This document shows, piece by piece, positions 16,796-24,926 of a DNA stretch of 45,691 bases. Source of the DNA: JAKOQB01 sp036824465. GTDB taxonomy: Bacteria; Pseudomonadota; Gammaproteobacteria; Burkholderiales; Burkholderiaceae_F. The translations under genes and the position numbers were made by a program. The stretch lies in the NCBI GenBank assembly GCA_036824465.1, contig DAITAC010000023.1, positions 1-45,691 on the forward strand. Direction: 5' to 3'. The notes below the pieces were generated by a model. The model was given only the letters and a program-made list of their open reading frames with translations. It was not told where the DNA came from and ran no database searches. Within the stretch, counting starts at the first letter, position 1. Every line of letters begins with the position of its first letter.

Positions 16796-18167
16796 CGACG
16801 AGCCCGCGTTACGCGAGGTGCTGGCGAACACGCTGGCGCGCGCCGGCTATACGGTCGAGCAGGCGGGCAACGTGAAGGAGGCGCAGGCGCGGCTGGCGCG
16901 CGGCGATGTCGACATCGCGGTGTGCGACATCAAGATGCCCGACGGCAACGGTATCGATCTGCTCAAGAGTGTTCGCGCAGGCGGCATCGACACGCCGTTT
17001 CTGATCATCACGGCATTTGCGTCGGTGGAAACGGCGGTCGAGGCGCTGCGTGCCGGCGCGGCCGATTTCATCACGAAGCCGGTGCGCAGTGAAGAAGTGC
17101 TGCACCGGGTGGCGCAGATTGCGCAGTTGCGTGGCCTGCGCGAGGAGAACCGCGTGCTGCGCAAGGTGGTCAACGAGCGCAGCGATCGCTTGTATGCATT
17201 CCGTTCCGTGGCGATGCAGGACTTCGACCGCCTCGTCCGCAAAGTCGCGCCCACTGAGAGCACGGTTCTGATCACCGGTGAAAGCGGCACCGGCAAGGGG
17301 GTGATCGCGCGCGAGATACACGAGGGCAGCAGCCGCGCCGATGGCATCTTCCTGCCGGTCAACTGCGGGGCGATTCCGGAGAACCTGCTGGAGTCCGAGT
17401 TCTTCGGTCACACCAAGGGCGCGTTCACCGGCGCCGATCGCGCGCGCAAGGGGCTGTTTCTCGAAGCTGATCGCGGCACGCTGTTCCTCGACGAAGTGGG
17501 CGAACTGCCGCTGCACATGCAGACCAAATTGCTGCACGTGATCGAGGAGAAAGCGGTACGCGCGGTCGGCAGCGACACCGCACGCAAGGTGGATACGCGC
17601 GTGATTGCGGCCACCAATCGCAGCTTGGCCGATATGGTGAAACAGGGGCGTTTTCGCGAGGACCTGTATTTCCGGCTGTCGATGTTCCAGATCCATCTGC
17701 CACCGCTGCGCGAACGGCGCGAAGACCTGGCGGGGCTGATTCGGTTCATCCTCCGCAACCTGCGGCGAAGCAGCGGCAGCGGTGAAATGGAGATCGATCC
17801 GGAGGCCGAGGAAGTCCTGATGTCTTACAGCTGGCCGGGCAATGTGCGCGAACTGGAGAACGTACTGAATCGTGCCCATATCCTGGCCGACGGCGACCGC
17901 GTCACGCTTGCTGATCTGCCCCCGGAGATCTCGCGCGTATCCCGCCCCCTTGCCGCGGCGGGCACGCCAGTTGCTATGGATGGTCATCTGCGCGATCAAC
18001 TGCGTGCCATCGAGGCCAGTCTGGTGTTGCGTGTACTGCAAGAGACCAATGACGACCGCCGTGCCGCGGCCAACAGGCTTGGCATTGGCTTGTCGAGTCT
18101 GTACCGCAAGCTTGAGGAATTCGAGCGCATGGGCCTGCTTCCGCAATCAATGGCTGCGTCGCGCTAG
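16776..18167 (+). CDS. NtrC-family sigma-54-dependent response regulator
   Basis: The protein has 463 residues. The receiver domain (1-115) has acidic residues D7/D8, phospho-acceptor D51 in CDIKMPDG and K101 in TKP. The AAA+ domain has Walker A GESGTGKG (168-175), the sigma-54 contact loop GAFTGA (215-220), the Walker B region GTLFLDEVGELP and an arginine-finger segment FREDLYFRL. A Fis-type helix-turn-helix ends the protein (RAAANRLGIGLSSLYRKL). A strong ribosome site GGGAGGAG precedes the ATG by 5 bases, inside the kinase gene. It should activate sigma-54 promoters when phosphorylated by the upstream kinase; the site at 12798 is the obvious candidate. Confidence 0.93.
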   Translation: MHLLIIDDEPALREVLANTLARAGYTVEQAGNVKEAQARLARGDVDIAVCDIKMPDGNGIDLLKSVRAGGIDTPFLIITAFASVETAVEALRAGAADFITKPVRSEEVLHRVAQIAQLRGLREENRVLRKVVNERSDRLYAFRSVAMQDFDRLVRKVAPTESTVLITGESGTGKGVIAREIHEGSSRADGIFLPVNCGAIPENLLESEFFGHTKGAFTGADRARKGLFLEADRGTLFLDEVGELPLHMQTKLLHVIEEKAVRAVGSDTARKVDTRVIAATNRSLADMVKQGRFREDLYFRLSMFQIHLPPLRERREDLAGLIRFILRNLRRSSGSGEMEIDPEAEEVLMSYSWPGNVRELENVLNRAHILADGDRVTLADLPPEISRVSRPLAAAGTPVAMDGHLRDQLRAIEASLVLRVLQETNDDRRAAANRLGIGLSSLYRKLEEFERMGLLPQSMAASR

Positions 18168-18189
18168 TCGTTTTCGCATGAGGGAGTCA

Positions 18190-18876
18190 ATGCCAATCGA
18201 GCCAGGTCGGGACGACGGGCGACGCGCCGGGCTCGCGCGATTTCTGCTGGAAACTGCGCTTTGCCTGGCCACCGCCATGATTCTCCTGTACAGCGCGGCC
18301 AGCCAGGCTGGAGTCGATGAGGAGTATCGCGAGGCGCTGTCCCTGTACCAACGCGGCGACGTTGTGACCGCCAGCGCGAAGCTGCGGCCCGGGGCCAATG
18401 CCGGTCACGCAGCTTCCCAGGCGCTGCTGGCAAACATACTTGAGGCAGCAGGTTTCAATGAAGAGGCCATCTCCTGGTATCGCAAAGCCGCCGATGCCGG
18501 TCATCTGGACTCGATGTTCGCGCTGGGATCCATTTATGCCAGCGGGCAGATCATCCCGCGCGATGACGCGCGCGGCCGCGAACTCGTCACACGCGCCGCG
18601 CAGGGCGGCCACAAAGGTGCAATTAGTTACGCTGCACAGGCGGTGATTTCCGGAACCCTCGGATTTGCGACGCTCTCCGCGGAAGACAAGAGTGGCTTGA
18701 CTTGGGTCACGCAGGCCGCCGCGAACGGCCATCTGCCGGCGATTGATTATCTGGCGCGCGCATATCGCAGCGGCGCCTTCGGTGAAACTGATGCGAAAAA
18801 GGCCGAGGCTCTTGAAGCGCAGGCCGAGCAGATCCGCAATGCCGGGCGCAAGAAGACCACGCGAAAGAAGACATGA
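18190..18876 (+). CDS. Sel1-like repeat protein with N-terminal membrane anchor
   Basis: The protein has 228 residues. A hydrophobic segment (about 23-45, LETALCLATAMILLYSAASQAG) acts as anchor or signal. Sel1/TPR-like repeats follow (ASQALLANILEAAGFNEEA, SWYRKAADAGHLDSMFALGSIYASG, VTQAAANGHLPAIDYLARAYRSG). The C-terminus is Lys/Arg-rich. It starts 22 bases after the regulator gene; AGGGAG precedes the ATG closely, and ATG 18178 is an in-frame alternative. It overlaps the cytochrome gene by 4 bases. It is probably an adaptor for the periplasmic products of this operon. Confidence 0.8.
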   Translation: MPIEPGRDDGRRAGLARFLLETALCLATAMILLYSAASQAGVDEEYREALSLYQRGDVVTASAKLRPGANAGHAASQALLANILEAAGFNEEAISWYRKAADAGHLDSMFALGSIYASGQIIPRDDARGRELVTRAAQGGHKGAISYAAQAVISGTLGFATLSAEDKSGLTWVTQAAANGHLPAIDYLARAYRSGAFGETDAKKAEALEAQAEQIRNAGRKKTTRKKT

Positions 18877-19184
18877 TGACGACGCTGCCTCGTTCGTGGG
18901 TCGCGGCGCTCGTGCTGACCGCGATCGCGCAACCGGGCGGCGCTGCGGACGCCATCAACGGACAGCGGATATACGGCTTGCAGTGCGCGTCTTGCCATGG
19001 GCAGAGCGGGCGCGCATTGATGCCGAATGCCCCCAGCTTTGATCGCGGTGAGCGGCTGATGCAGCCGGACACCGTCTTGCTCGAATCGATCCGACGCGGA
19101 CGGTTCGCAATGCCGGCCTATGCCGGCGTGCTGTCGAATCGCGAGATTCTCGATGTGATCGCCTTTCTCAGGACGTTTCGGTGA
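18873..19184 (+). CDS. Small monoheme cytochrome c
   Basis: The protein has 103 residues with a signal peptide (to about residue 24, PGGAA). It has CASCH at 38-42, and a Met80 (FAMPAY) is placed as the sixth heme ligand, followed by the C-terminal helix REILDVIAFLRTF. This is a class I cytochrome c of minimal size. It is translationally coupled on both sides (ATGA at the start, GTGA at the end). It is likely a periplasmic electron carrier tied to the propeller proteins downstream. Confidence 0.88.
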   Translation: MMTTLPRSWVAALVLTAIAQPGGAADAINGQRIYGLQCASCHGQSGRALMPNAPSFDRGERLMQPDTVLLESIRRGRFAMPAYAGVLSNREILDVIAFLRTFR

Positions 19185-20251
19185 ACGGCTTCCTGATGAT
19201 CCGCGCCGCGTCCGTTGCGTCGACAGCGCTCCTGCTGCTTGCCCTGCCCGCGGCAGCGCAGACGAAACCCGAGCGTGTCGTGGAGACATTCGAAGTGGGG
19301 CCCGGCGTCTATGTGCGCGCGCTGACCGTGGAAGAGAAGAGCAACACGCTATGGGTCGGCACGTCAGGCGGTGTCAATGAAATCGACCTCACGACCGGCC
19401 AGCGCCGGCGCACGTTCACGCGCACCGAGGGACTCGCCAGCGAATACGTGTTCGCGGTCGGCATCGACTCGCTGGGATACAAATGGTTTGGCACCAACGC
19501 GGGTGGCGCGTCGCGCTACCGCGACGGCAAATGGAAGACCTACTTTCCGATGCATGGACTCGCCGACTACTGGATCTACTCGTTCGTTAACGACCAGGCG
19601 GGCAACCTGTGGATCGGCACCTGGGCTGGCGCCAGCTACTTCGACGTCAAGACCGGCAAGTTCAGGAACTACAAGAAGGAACTGATCAACGAGTGGGTGT
19701 ACGGCCTGGCAATCGATGCGCAGGGCCGCGTGTGGTTCGGCACTGAAGGCGGCGTGTCGATGTTCGATGGCAAGAATTGGCGTGCGTGGACGCACAAGGA
19801 AGGCCTCGGCGCGCAGAACGTCGACAATCTCTCGCCGAGCACGAATACCGGTCTCGGAACCCGGTCGCGCCATGACCTGTCGGTCACAGGACAGGGCGCA
19901 CCGACCTATAACCCGAACTACACGTTCGCCATGCTTGCTGCGCCGGATGGGACCGTCTGGGCCGGCACCTGGGGCGGTGGCGCATCGCAGTTCGATGGCA
20001 AGTCGTGGCGCAATGTGACCACACGCGAAGGTCTGGCCGGCAACATTGTCTATGCCATTGCGCGTGACAGGAAAGGCGCGCTGTGGTTCGGCACCAGCAA
20101 CGGTGTGTCGCGTTACGACGGCAAGAGCTTCACCAACATCACGGCCAAGGACGGTCTGCTCGACTCGCATGTCTATGCATTGGCCGTGGCGCCCAACGGT
20201 GACGTCTGGGCGGGCACCAAACGCGGCGTGGCGCGTATCGGCGCGCGCTGA
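19181..20251 (+). CDS. Exported Reg_prop beta-propeller protein 1
   Basis: The protein has 356 residues with a signal peptide (TALLLLALPAAAQ). About seven repeats of the two-component-regulator-propeller type follow, each with a core such as LWVGTSGGVNEID, KWFGTNAGGASRY, LWIGTWAGASYFD, VWFGTEGGVSMFD, VWAGTWGGGASQFD, LWFGTSNGVSRYD and VWAGTKRGVARI. In Bacteroides-type hybrid kinases this fold is the periplasmic sensor; here it is a free protein near a kinase gene. GTG at 19181 overlaps the cytochrome stop. It has close similarity to the next gene around YNPNY...GTWGGG. Confidence 0.85.
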   Translation: MNGFLMIRAASVASTALLLLALPAAAQTKPERVVETFEVGPGVYVRALTVEEKSNTLWVGTSGGVNEIDLTTGQRRRTFTRTEGLASEYVFAVGIDSLGYKWFGTNAGGASRYRDGKWKTYFPMHGLADYWIYSFVNDQAGNLWIGTWAGASYFDVKTGKFRNYKKELINEWVYGLAIDAQGRVWFGTEGGVSMFDGKNWRAWTHKEGLGAQNVDNLSPSTNTGLGTRSRHDLSVTGQGAPTYNPNYTFAMLAAPDGTVWAGTWGGGASQFDGKSWRNVTTREGLAGNIVYAIARDRKGALWFGTSNGVSRYDGKSFTNITAKDGLLDSHVYALAVAPNGDVWAGTKRGVARIGAR

Positions 20252-20263
20252 GGGGAAATCGAG

Positions 20264-21499
20264 ATGAACATCGGATTCAGATCGCTGGTGCTGATCATTG
20301 TCAGCATCACTGCGCTGGTGGCTTTGGCCTTCGCGGCGGGGCGCAGCCAGAGTGCCGCGCCGGCGACCAAGGCGCAGGCAGCGGCACCCGGCAAGATGCC
20401 GGCGAATCATCAGCAGGTGGCCGCCGCATCGACAGGCCCGGAGGAACGCGAGGGCAAGGTCACGGTCGATCCCAGCACCAAGTTCACGCATTTCCGCGTC
20501 GGCAGTCGCAACGTCAAGGGCATCTATGCCGACGGCCCGGTGATGTGGGTTGGCACCTCTGGTGGGCTGATCCGCTATGACACGAAGACCGACGCGTACA
20601 AGCTGTACGACGCCAAGAACGGTCTGCTGTCGAACGGCGTGTTCTTCGTCGGCAAGATCATGGGAAAGCTGACCGTAGGCACCTATGGCGGCGGTCTTTC
20701 CATGCTCGATGCCGCGACGGAAAAATGGGACACACTGAACGTGCCTGATGGGCTCGGCGACGCGTTCGTGTACGACGCGCTCGAAGCGAAGAACGGCGAT
20801 CTCTGGGTTGCGACCTGGTCGGGCGTGAACCGCATTAAGGGCGGCGCATTGCGGGATCGCGCGCAATGGGAACTGCACACCGTCGAAAGCACCAGGGGCG
20901 GACTTCCGAACGACTGGGTCTACGGGCTGGCGGAAGGGAAGAACGGCGACATCTGGCTGGCCACTGAAGGTGGGCTGGCGCTCTACCGCAAGGGCAAATG
21001 GGAGAACTGGAACCACAGCAAGGGCGTCGGTGCGCCGTACGAGAAGGTCAAGGATGCGATCACGTTCAAGAACGATCCGTCCAAGCAGTCGACGCACCAC
21101 GCGCGCCAGAAGGAGGAAATGGGGCTGCAGAACGTTGATGTTGCATACAACCCGAACTACATCGTTGCAATCGAGGTCGATGGCGACGGGATCGTCTGGG
21201 TCGGCACCTGGGGTGGCGGGCTCGGCCGTTTTGACGGTCGCAAGTGGACCAATTACACGACCGTCGAAGGGTTGCCCGGCAATCACGTCTTCATGCTGCA
21301 CATCGATCCCAAGGGAAAGCTCTGGGCCGGCACCAACAACGGCCTGGCGCGCATGAGCGGCAACAAGTTCGAAGTGCTGAAAACCAGCGACGGTCTGTTT
21401 GCCGATAACGTCTTCGCGATGGCCACTGGTGGCGACGGCAGCATCTGGGTCGGCAGTTACGGTGGCGTCGCCCATATCCGCAAACCTGCAATGAAGTGA
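20264..21499 (+). CDS. Membrane-anchored Reg_prop beta-propeller protein 2
   Basis: The protein has 411 residues with an N-terminal helix (6-24, RSLVLIIVSITALVALAFAAG) and an Ala/Gln-rich linker. The propeller repeats include MWVGTSGGLIRYD, LTVGTYGGGLSMLD, LWVATWSGVNRI, IWLATEGGLALYRK, VWVGTWGGGLGRFD, LWAGTNNGLARM and IWVGSYGGVAHI. It is a tandem paralogue of the previous gene, sharing the unusual insertion ending in YNPNY. It starts 12 bases after the preceding stop with a GAGGGGA-type ribosome site. The likely role is ligand or protein sensing at the membrane. Confidence 0.83.
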   Translation: MNIGFRSLVLIIVSITALVALAFAAGRSQSAAPATKAQAAAPGKMPANHQQVAAASTGPEEREGKVTVDPSTKFTHFRVGSRNVKGIYADGPVMWVGTSGGLIRYDTKTDAYKLYDAKNGLLSNGVFFVGKIMGKLTVGTYGGGLSMLDAATEKWDTLNVPDGLGDAFVYDALEAKNGDLWVATWSGVNRIKGGALRDRAQWELHTVESTRGGLPNDWVYGLAEGKNGDIWLATEGGLALYRKGKWENWNHSKGVGAPYEKVKDAITFKNDPSKQSTHHARQKEEMGLQNVDVAYNPNYIVAIEVDGDGIVWVGTWGGGLGRFDGRKWTNYTTVEGLPGNHVFMLHIDPKGKLWAGTNNGLARMSGNKFEVLKTSDGLFADNVFAMATGGDGSIWVGSYGGVAHIRKPAMK

Positions 21500-21503
21500 T
21501 GAC

Positions 21504-22031
21504 ATGAAGCCACTGGCCATTTTCCTGCTGATGCTTTCTTGCGCTGGAGCATTGGCGCAGAACGCTCGGTTCGCCGCGCTTGGATTCGTTGCACCCGTTC
21601 CCAGCCAGTGGGAAGCACAGGCGCCGGCGAGCAACTTTCGCCTTGCGCAGTATCGCGTTCCCGGGACCAGCGGTGATGCCGAATCAGTTGTTTTCTATTT
21701 CGGCAGGGGGCAGGGCGGATCGGTTGCGGCAAATATTCAGCGCTGGAGTTCGCAGTTCAGCACCACGGATGGCCGGAGCGCGGAGCCGAAGACACAGGTG
21801 ATCAAGGTGAATGGGCTGCCGGTCACGACCGTCGAATTGAATGGCACCTACGCACGCGGTGTCGGCACCGGGCCGCAGGGCGAAGCCAGACCTAACCAGA
21901 CTTTACTGGTCGCGGTGATTGAAACCGCCGACGGCAACGTGACACTTCAGTTACATGGTCCGCGTGCTACGGTCGCCGCTCATCGCAAGGGATTCGATGC
22001 AATGGTGCGCGGTTTTCGCAAGCAGGGTTGA
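21504..22031 (+). CDS. Exported protein of unknown function
   Basis: The protein has 175 residues with a signal peptide (LAIFLLMLSCAGALAQ). The mature domain is a beta-rich sequence (FYFGRGQGGSVAANIQRWSSQF, then TTVELNGTYARG and LLVAVIETADGNVTLQLHGP). The shape suggests a small globular periplasmic domain. I do not recognise a named family with confidence. It starts 4 bases after the propeller gene and is the last gene of the kinase operon. Confidence 0.7.
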   Translation: MKPLAIFLLMLSCAGALAQNARFAALGFVAPVPSQWEAQAPASNFRLAQYRVPGTSGDAESVVFYFGRGQGGSVAANIQRWSSQFSTTDGRSAEPKTQVIKVNGLPVTTVELNGTYARGVGTGPQGEARPNQTLLVAVIETADGNVTLQLHGPRATVAAHRKGFDAMVRGFRKQG

Positions 22032-22266
22032 CGTCCCTGCACTTGGCAGCAGATCTCCTTAACGCGCGACGAGAGCACTGCGACCCGCACGAGCGCTCAG
22101 GTGAGGCCTACCTGATCGGCAGCAAGCTCGGAAGAGCGGAAGAACACCTGAAGTTGCTGGATTGCCCGTGCTTCTTCGGCTGCCAGGAGAACGACGATCG
22201 GAAGTCAAAGATCGCCGCTTGCAAGGCAACGAACAATCCGCGGGCCGCAAGCAGCAAGTAATCGAT
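22032..22266. other. Intergenic region with an unsupported short reading frame
   Basis: A frame without an ATG (TTG at 22028 to TAA at 22259-22261) would encode a 77-residue Cys-containing peptide. It lacks a ribosome site and recognisable similarity. A weak inverted repeat, CAGGT/ACCTG, lies at about 22099-22115. It may be the remnant of a small gene or non-coding DNA. Confidence 0.3.
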
Positions 22267-22839
22267 TCAACGCCTTGCGGTGAAGGCGCTGTGTCGCTTG
22301 CCGATCAGTCGATCAACCCACGGGCTGCCGATGCTGACGAGCCAGCTCACCACGCTGTACTTGACGAGCTTGCCGGCGAACAGCGCCACGAATACGGCGA
22401 ACGGGTCGAGTTTCGCGCTGGCGGCGATGGCGAGCGCGGGCGTCTGCGGCATTGGTGCGGCCGCGACGATGGCCAGTGCGGCGACCCCGTAGTCCTGGAT
22501 GGCCTGGACCACCTTGTTCCACGTCGGCGAAGCTGCCAGGTCGGGGAACGCAGCGTACAGCGCTGCCCAGCCGAGATACTGAAAACCCGTAATCATCGCG
22601 ATTCCGCCTAGTGCGCCGCCGAGCGACGAGAAGACCACCAGCGCCTTCCAGCGCTTGGGTGTCAGCCACAGTGCAGCGACCAGCACCGCGGTAAAGGGCG
22701 CGCTCGCGGTCAACGTCAACCCAAAGGCAATCGCTCCCGCCAGCGGTCCGTACCAGCGACTGCTGGTTGTGATCGCAAGCAGGTGCAGTGCGCGCTGGAC
22801 CCATGTACGCCGGGCCGAGGACGCCTTCTTGTCAGTCAT
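22267..22839 (-). CDS. VTT/YqaA-like (SNARE-associated) membrane protein
   Basis: This 190-residue inner-membrane protein has four or so hydrophobic segments (about 30-60, 66-95, 115-140 and 145-168). The region GVAALAIVAAAPMPQTPALAIA followed by FVALFAGKLVKYSVVSWL has the PxPQxP and GK-x-x-RY/KY marks of the YqaA branch of the VTT domain family, related to DedA proteins linked to lipid scrambling or membrane homeostasis. It lies 27 bases downstream of the DUF4124 gene on the same strand. The family call is moderately sure; the substrate is unknown. Confidence 0.6.
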   Translation of the reverse strand: MTDKKASSARRTWVQRALHLLAITTSSRWYGPLAGAIAFGLTLTASAPFTAVLVAALWLTPKRWKALVVFSSLGGALGGIAMITGFQYLGWAALYAAFPDLAASPTWNKVVQAIQDYGVAALAIVAAAPMPQTPALAIAASAKLDPFAVFVALFAGKLVKYSVVSWLVSIGSPWVDRLIGKRHSAFTARR

Positions 22840-22866
22840 GCGCGGCCGAAGAACGGCGGACCGCGC

Positions 22867-23364
22867 CTAGCGGAGCGCGTTGCGTGCTTCAACCGCCTGG
22901 GCCAACCGCCGCTCGGCGTCCGCCACGGCCTGCTCGAGCGATCGGACACGCTCTTCATAAGCGGGAGACTGCCGAACAAATCCTTTCCTGGCGGTTCCGA
23001 TGAAGTCGCCTTCGCGCAGTTCTCGACCTTTCTCAAGATTCGCCCGCGCGTCCGCGAGTGCGCGCTCGGCAGTCGCTACAGCAGCGTTCTTCTGAGCGAA
23101 CTCTGCTTCGCGCTTGCGCAACCGCTCGTCGACCGCTTCGCCTTCGGCTTTGAGCTTCGCCGACGCCTCGGCCGGCGGCGCGACTGGCGGCGGCTCGATC
23201 TCGCGTTTGTCGAGCACGACGGCGCCGGGCGGCGGCTTGTCCGTATATGCAATCGATCCGTCCTTGAGCCGGACCTTGTAGATGACGTCTGCCGCATCGG
23301 CCGCAGCAACAGCGAGCAGCGTGACCAACGCGATTGCCAACACGGTAACAGCGGTACGCGACAT
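22867..23364 (-). CDS. DUF4124-domain exported coiled-coil protein
   Basis: The protein has 165 residues with a signal peptide (VTVLAIALVTLLAVAAADA). A short N-terminal DUF4124 module follows (VIYKVRLKDGSIAYTDKPPPGA). Residues 60-165 form a long Ala/Glu/Arg-rich coiled coil broken by GDFIGTARKGFVRQSPAYEERV. DUF4124 proteins are common in the proteobacterial periplasm and have no settled role. ATG at 23364, with an AAAGGG ribosome site about 9 bases upstream, is preferred over the longer frame starting at 23397. Confidence 0.8.
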   Translation of the reverse strand: MSRTAVTVLAIALVTLLAVAAADAADVIYKVRLKDGSIAYTDKPPPGAVVLDKREIEPPPVAPPAEASAKLKAEGEAVDERLRKREAEFAQKNAAVATAERALADARANLEKGRELREGDFIGTARKGFVRQSPAYEERVRSLEQAVADAERRLAQAVEARNALR

Positions 23365-23445
23365 GGCGGGAGCCCTTTCAATCGGCGGGTCGCTCACTCA
23401 TCAACGTAATGGCCCGGCGCCGCGATTACAAGCATGTTGAACCGT

Positions 23446-24912
23446 TTAGCCCGACGGAATACCGATCGCAGTCAATTCGCGATACAGATCGTCGTACTGA
23501 CGGGCGGCCTCTTCCCACGAAAAGCCCTGCGCCATTGCGCGCCGCTGCACCTTTTGCCACTGGGTGCGTTCCCGAAACAGCGCCAGCGCGCGGCGTGCCG
23601 TGGTTCGCAATGCATCGGCGGTGGCGGCATCGAACACGAAGCCGGTCGCAGTGTCGGCTGCAAGTGTGTGCTCATCGGCATCGACGACGGTGTCCGCCAG
23701 ACCGCCCACACGACGCACCAGCGGCAGCGTGCCATAACGCAGGCCGTACAGCTGGGTGAGACCGCATGGTTCAAACCGTGACGGCACGGCGATCAGGTCG
23801 GCGCCGGCGATGATCCGGTGTGCCAGCGGTTCGTCGTATCCGAACCGGGCGGCCACACTTGCCGGGTGCGCATTTGCGAGCGCGCGCCAGCCGTTTTCGA
23901 TCGTTGAATCGCCGCTGCCGAGCAACGCGAACAGTGCGCCATCCGCGATCAGATCCGGCGCGGCGTTCAGCAGCAGGTCCATGCCTTTCTGCTGCGTCAT
24001 CCGGCTGATGACGCCGATGATCGGCGCATTGGGCGCACTGCGCAGACCGAACTCCTTCTGCAGCGCAGCTTTTGCTGCGGTCTTTCCCGACAGACGCGCC
24101 GCGTCGTAGTGATGGTCGATGTGGGCATCGCGCGCCGGATTCCACACGGCGTCGTCAACGCCGTTGAGTATGCCGCGCAGGTGCGCGGCGCGGTGCTCAA
24201 GGGCATCCTCCAGCCCGCAACCGAATTCGTGCGTGCGGATTTCGCGCGCGTACGTCGGGCTGACGGTCGTGATCCGGCTTGCGTACTGGATGCCTGCCTT
24301 CATCGCCGATCCATGACCGAAGAACTCGATGCCGTCGTAGGTGAGCAGGCGCGCCGGCAACTGCAGGGCTGGCAGCAGATCGGCTGCGAACAGGCCCTGA
24401 AATGCAAGGTTGTGAATCGTGAAGACACTGCGGCACGGTGCGGCGGGATTGAGCGCCAGATAGGCGCAGGCAAGCGCGGCATGCCAGTCGTGTACGTGCA
24501 CAATTTGCGGTTGCCAGGCGCGATCGATGTCGCCGCAGCCCAGGTGCGCCGCGATCCAGCCGAGCGCGCCGAAGCGCAACGCGTTGTCGGCCCAGTCGCG
24601 ACCATCGGGACCCAGATACGGGTGTCCTTCGCGTGCGTATAGCGCCGGCGCGTCGATCACGTATGCGGGTACGTCGATGCCGCGCAGCACCCCAACCTGG
24701 ACCGACAGGGTTGCGGCGCCAAAGGCGGGTCCAAGGGCAATGACGGTGCGAGCTGGCTCGAACGCGGCAAGGATTGCGGGGTAGCCAGGCAGCAGCAGGC
24801 GGACGTCAAGCCCGCGCTGTGCGAGCGCTGGTGGCAATGCGCCGATCACATCGCCCAGGCCGCCGGTCTTGACCAGCGGGTAGATCTCGGCCGCGACCTG
24901 CAGCACCTGCAA
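23446..24912 (-). CDS. glgA: Glycogen synthase (ADP-glucose dependent, GT5)
   Basis: This 488-residue protein has the usual length for GlgA. It extends alpha-1,4-glucan chains with glucose from ADP-glucose. The N-terminal KTGGLGDV loop binds ADP-glucose. The C-terminal half has GVISRMTQQKGMDLL, LGSGDS and the catalytic E-x7-E segment FEPCGLTQLYGLRYGTLPLVRRVGG. A TTG start at 24912 fits the family N-terminus (QVLQVAAEIYPLVKTGG) and is supported by GGGAG 7 bases upstream. It is the last gene of the gts-pgm-glgC-glgA unit, 14 bases after glgC. Confidence 0.96.
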   Translation of the reverse strand: MQVLQVAAEIYPLVKTGGLGDVIGALPPALAQRGLDVRLLLPGYPAILAAFEPARTVIALGPAFGAATLSVQVGVLRGIDVPAYVIDAPALYAREGHPYLGPDGRDWADNALRFGALGWIAAHLGCGDIDRAWQPQIVHVHDWHAALACAYLALNPAAPCRSVFTIHNLAFQGLFAADLLPALQLPARLLTYDGIEFFGHGSAMKAGIQYASRITTVSPTYAREIRTHEFGCGLEDALEHRAAHLRGILNGVDDAVWNPARDAHIDHHYDAARLSGKTAAKAALQKEFGLRSAPNAPIIGVISRMTQQKGMDLLLNAAPDLIADGALFALLGSGDSTIENGWRALANAHPASVAARFGYDEPLAHRIIAGADLIAVPSRFEPCGLTQLYGLRYGTLPLVRRVGGLADTVVDADEHTLAADTATGFVFDAATADALRTTARRALALFRERTQWQKVQRRAMAQGFSWEEAARQYDDLYRELTAIGIPSG

Positions 24913-24926
24913 CTGTGCGCTCCCGG

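Noticed and set aside
16809..18146. A long minus-strand frame opposite the NtrC-type regulator
   Set aside because: It mirrors the well-conserved regulator gene and has no recognisable domain or ribosome site.
19364..21634. A 756-residue open frame on the minus strand opposite the two propeller genes
   Set aside because: It is a codon-bias shadow: the plus-strand genes have signal peptides, overlapping starts and clear propeller repeats, while the antisense product has none of these.
22028..22261. A 77-residue Cys-containing reading frame after the kinase operon
   Set aside because: It lacks an ATG or GTG start, a ribosome site and any recognisable motif; retained only as a note on the intergenic region.
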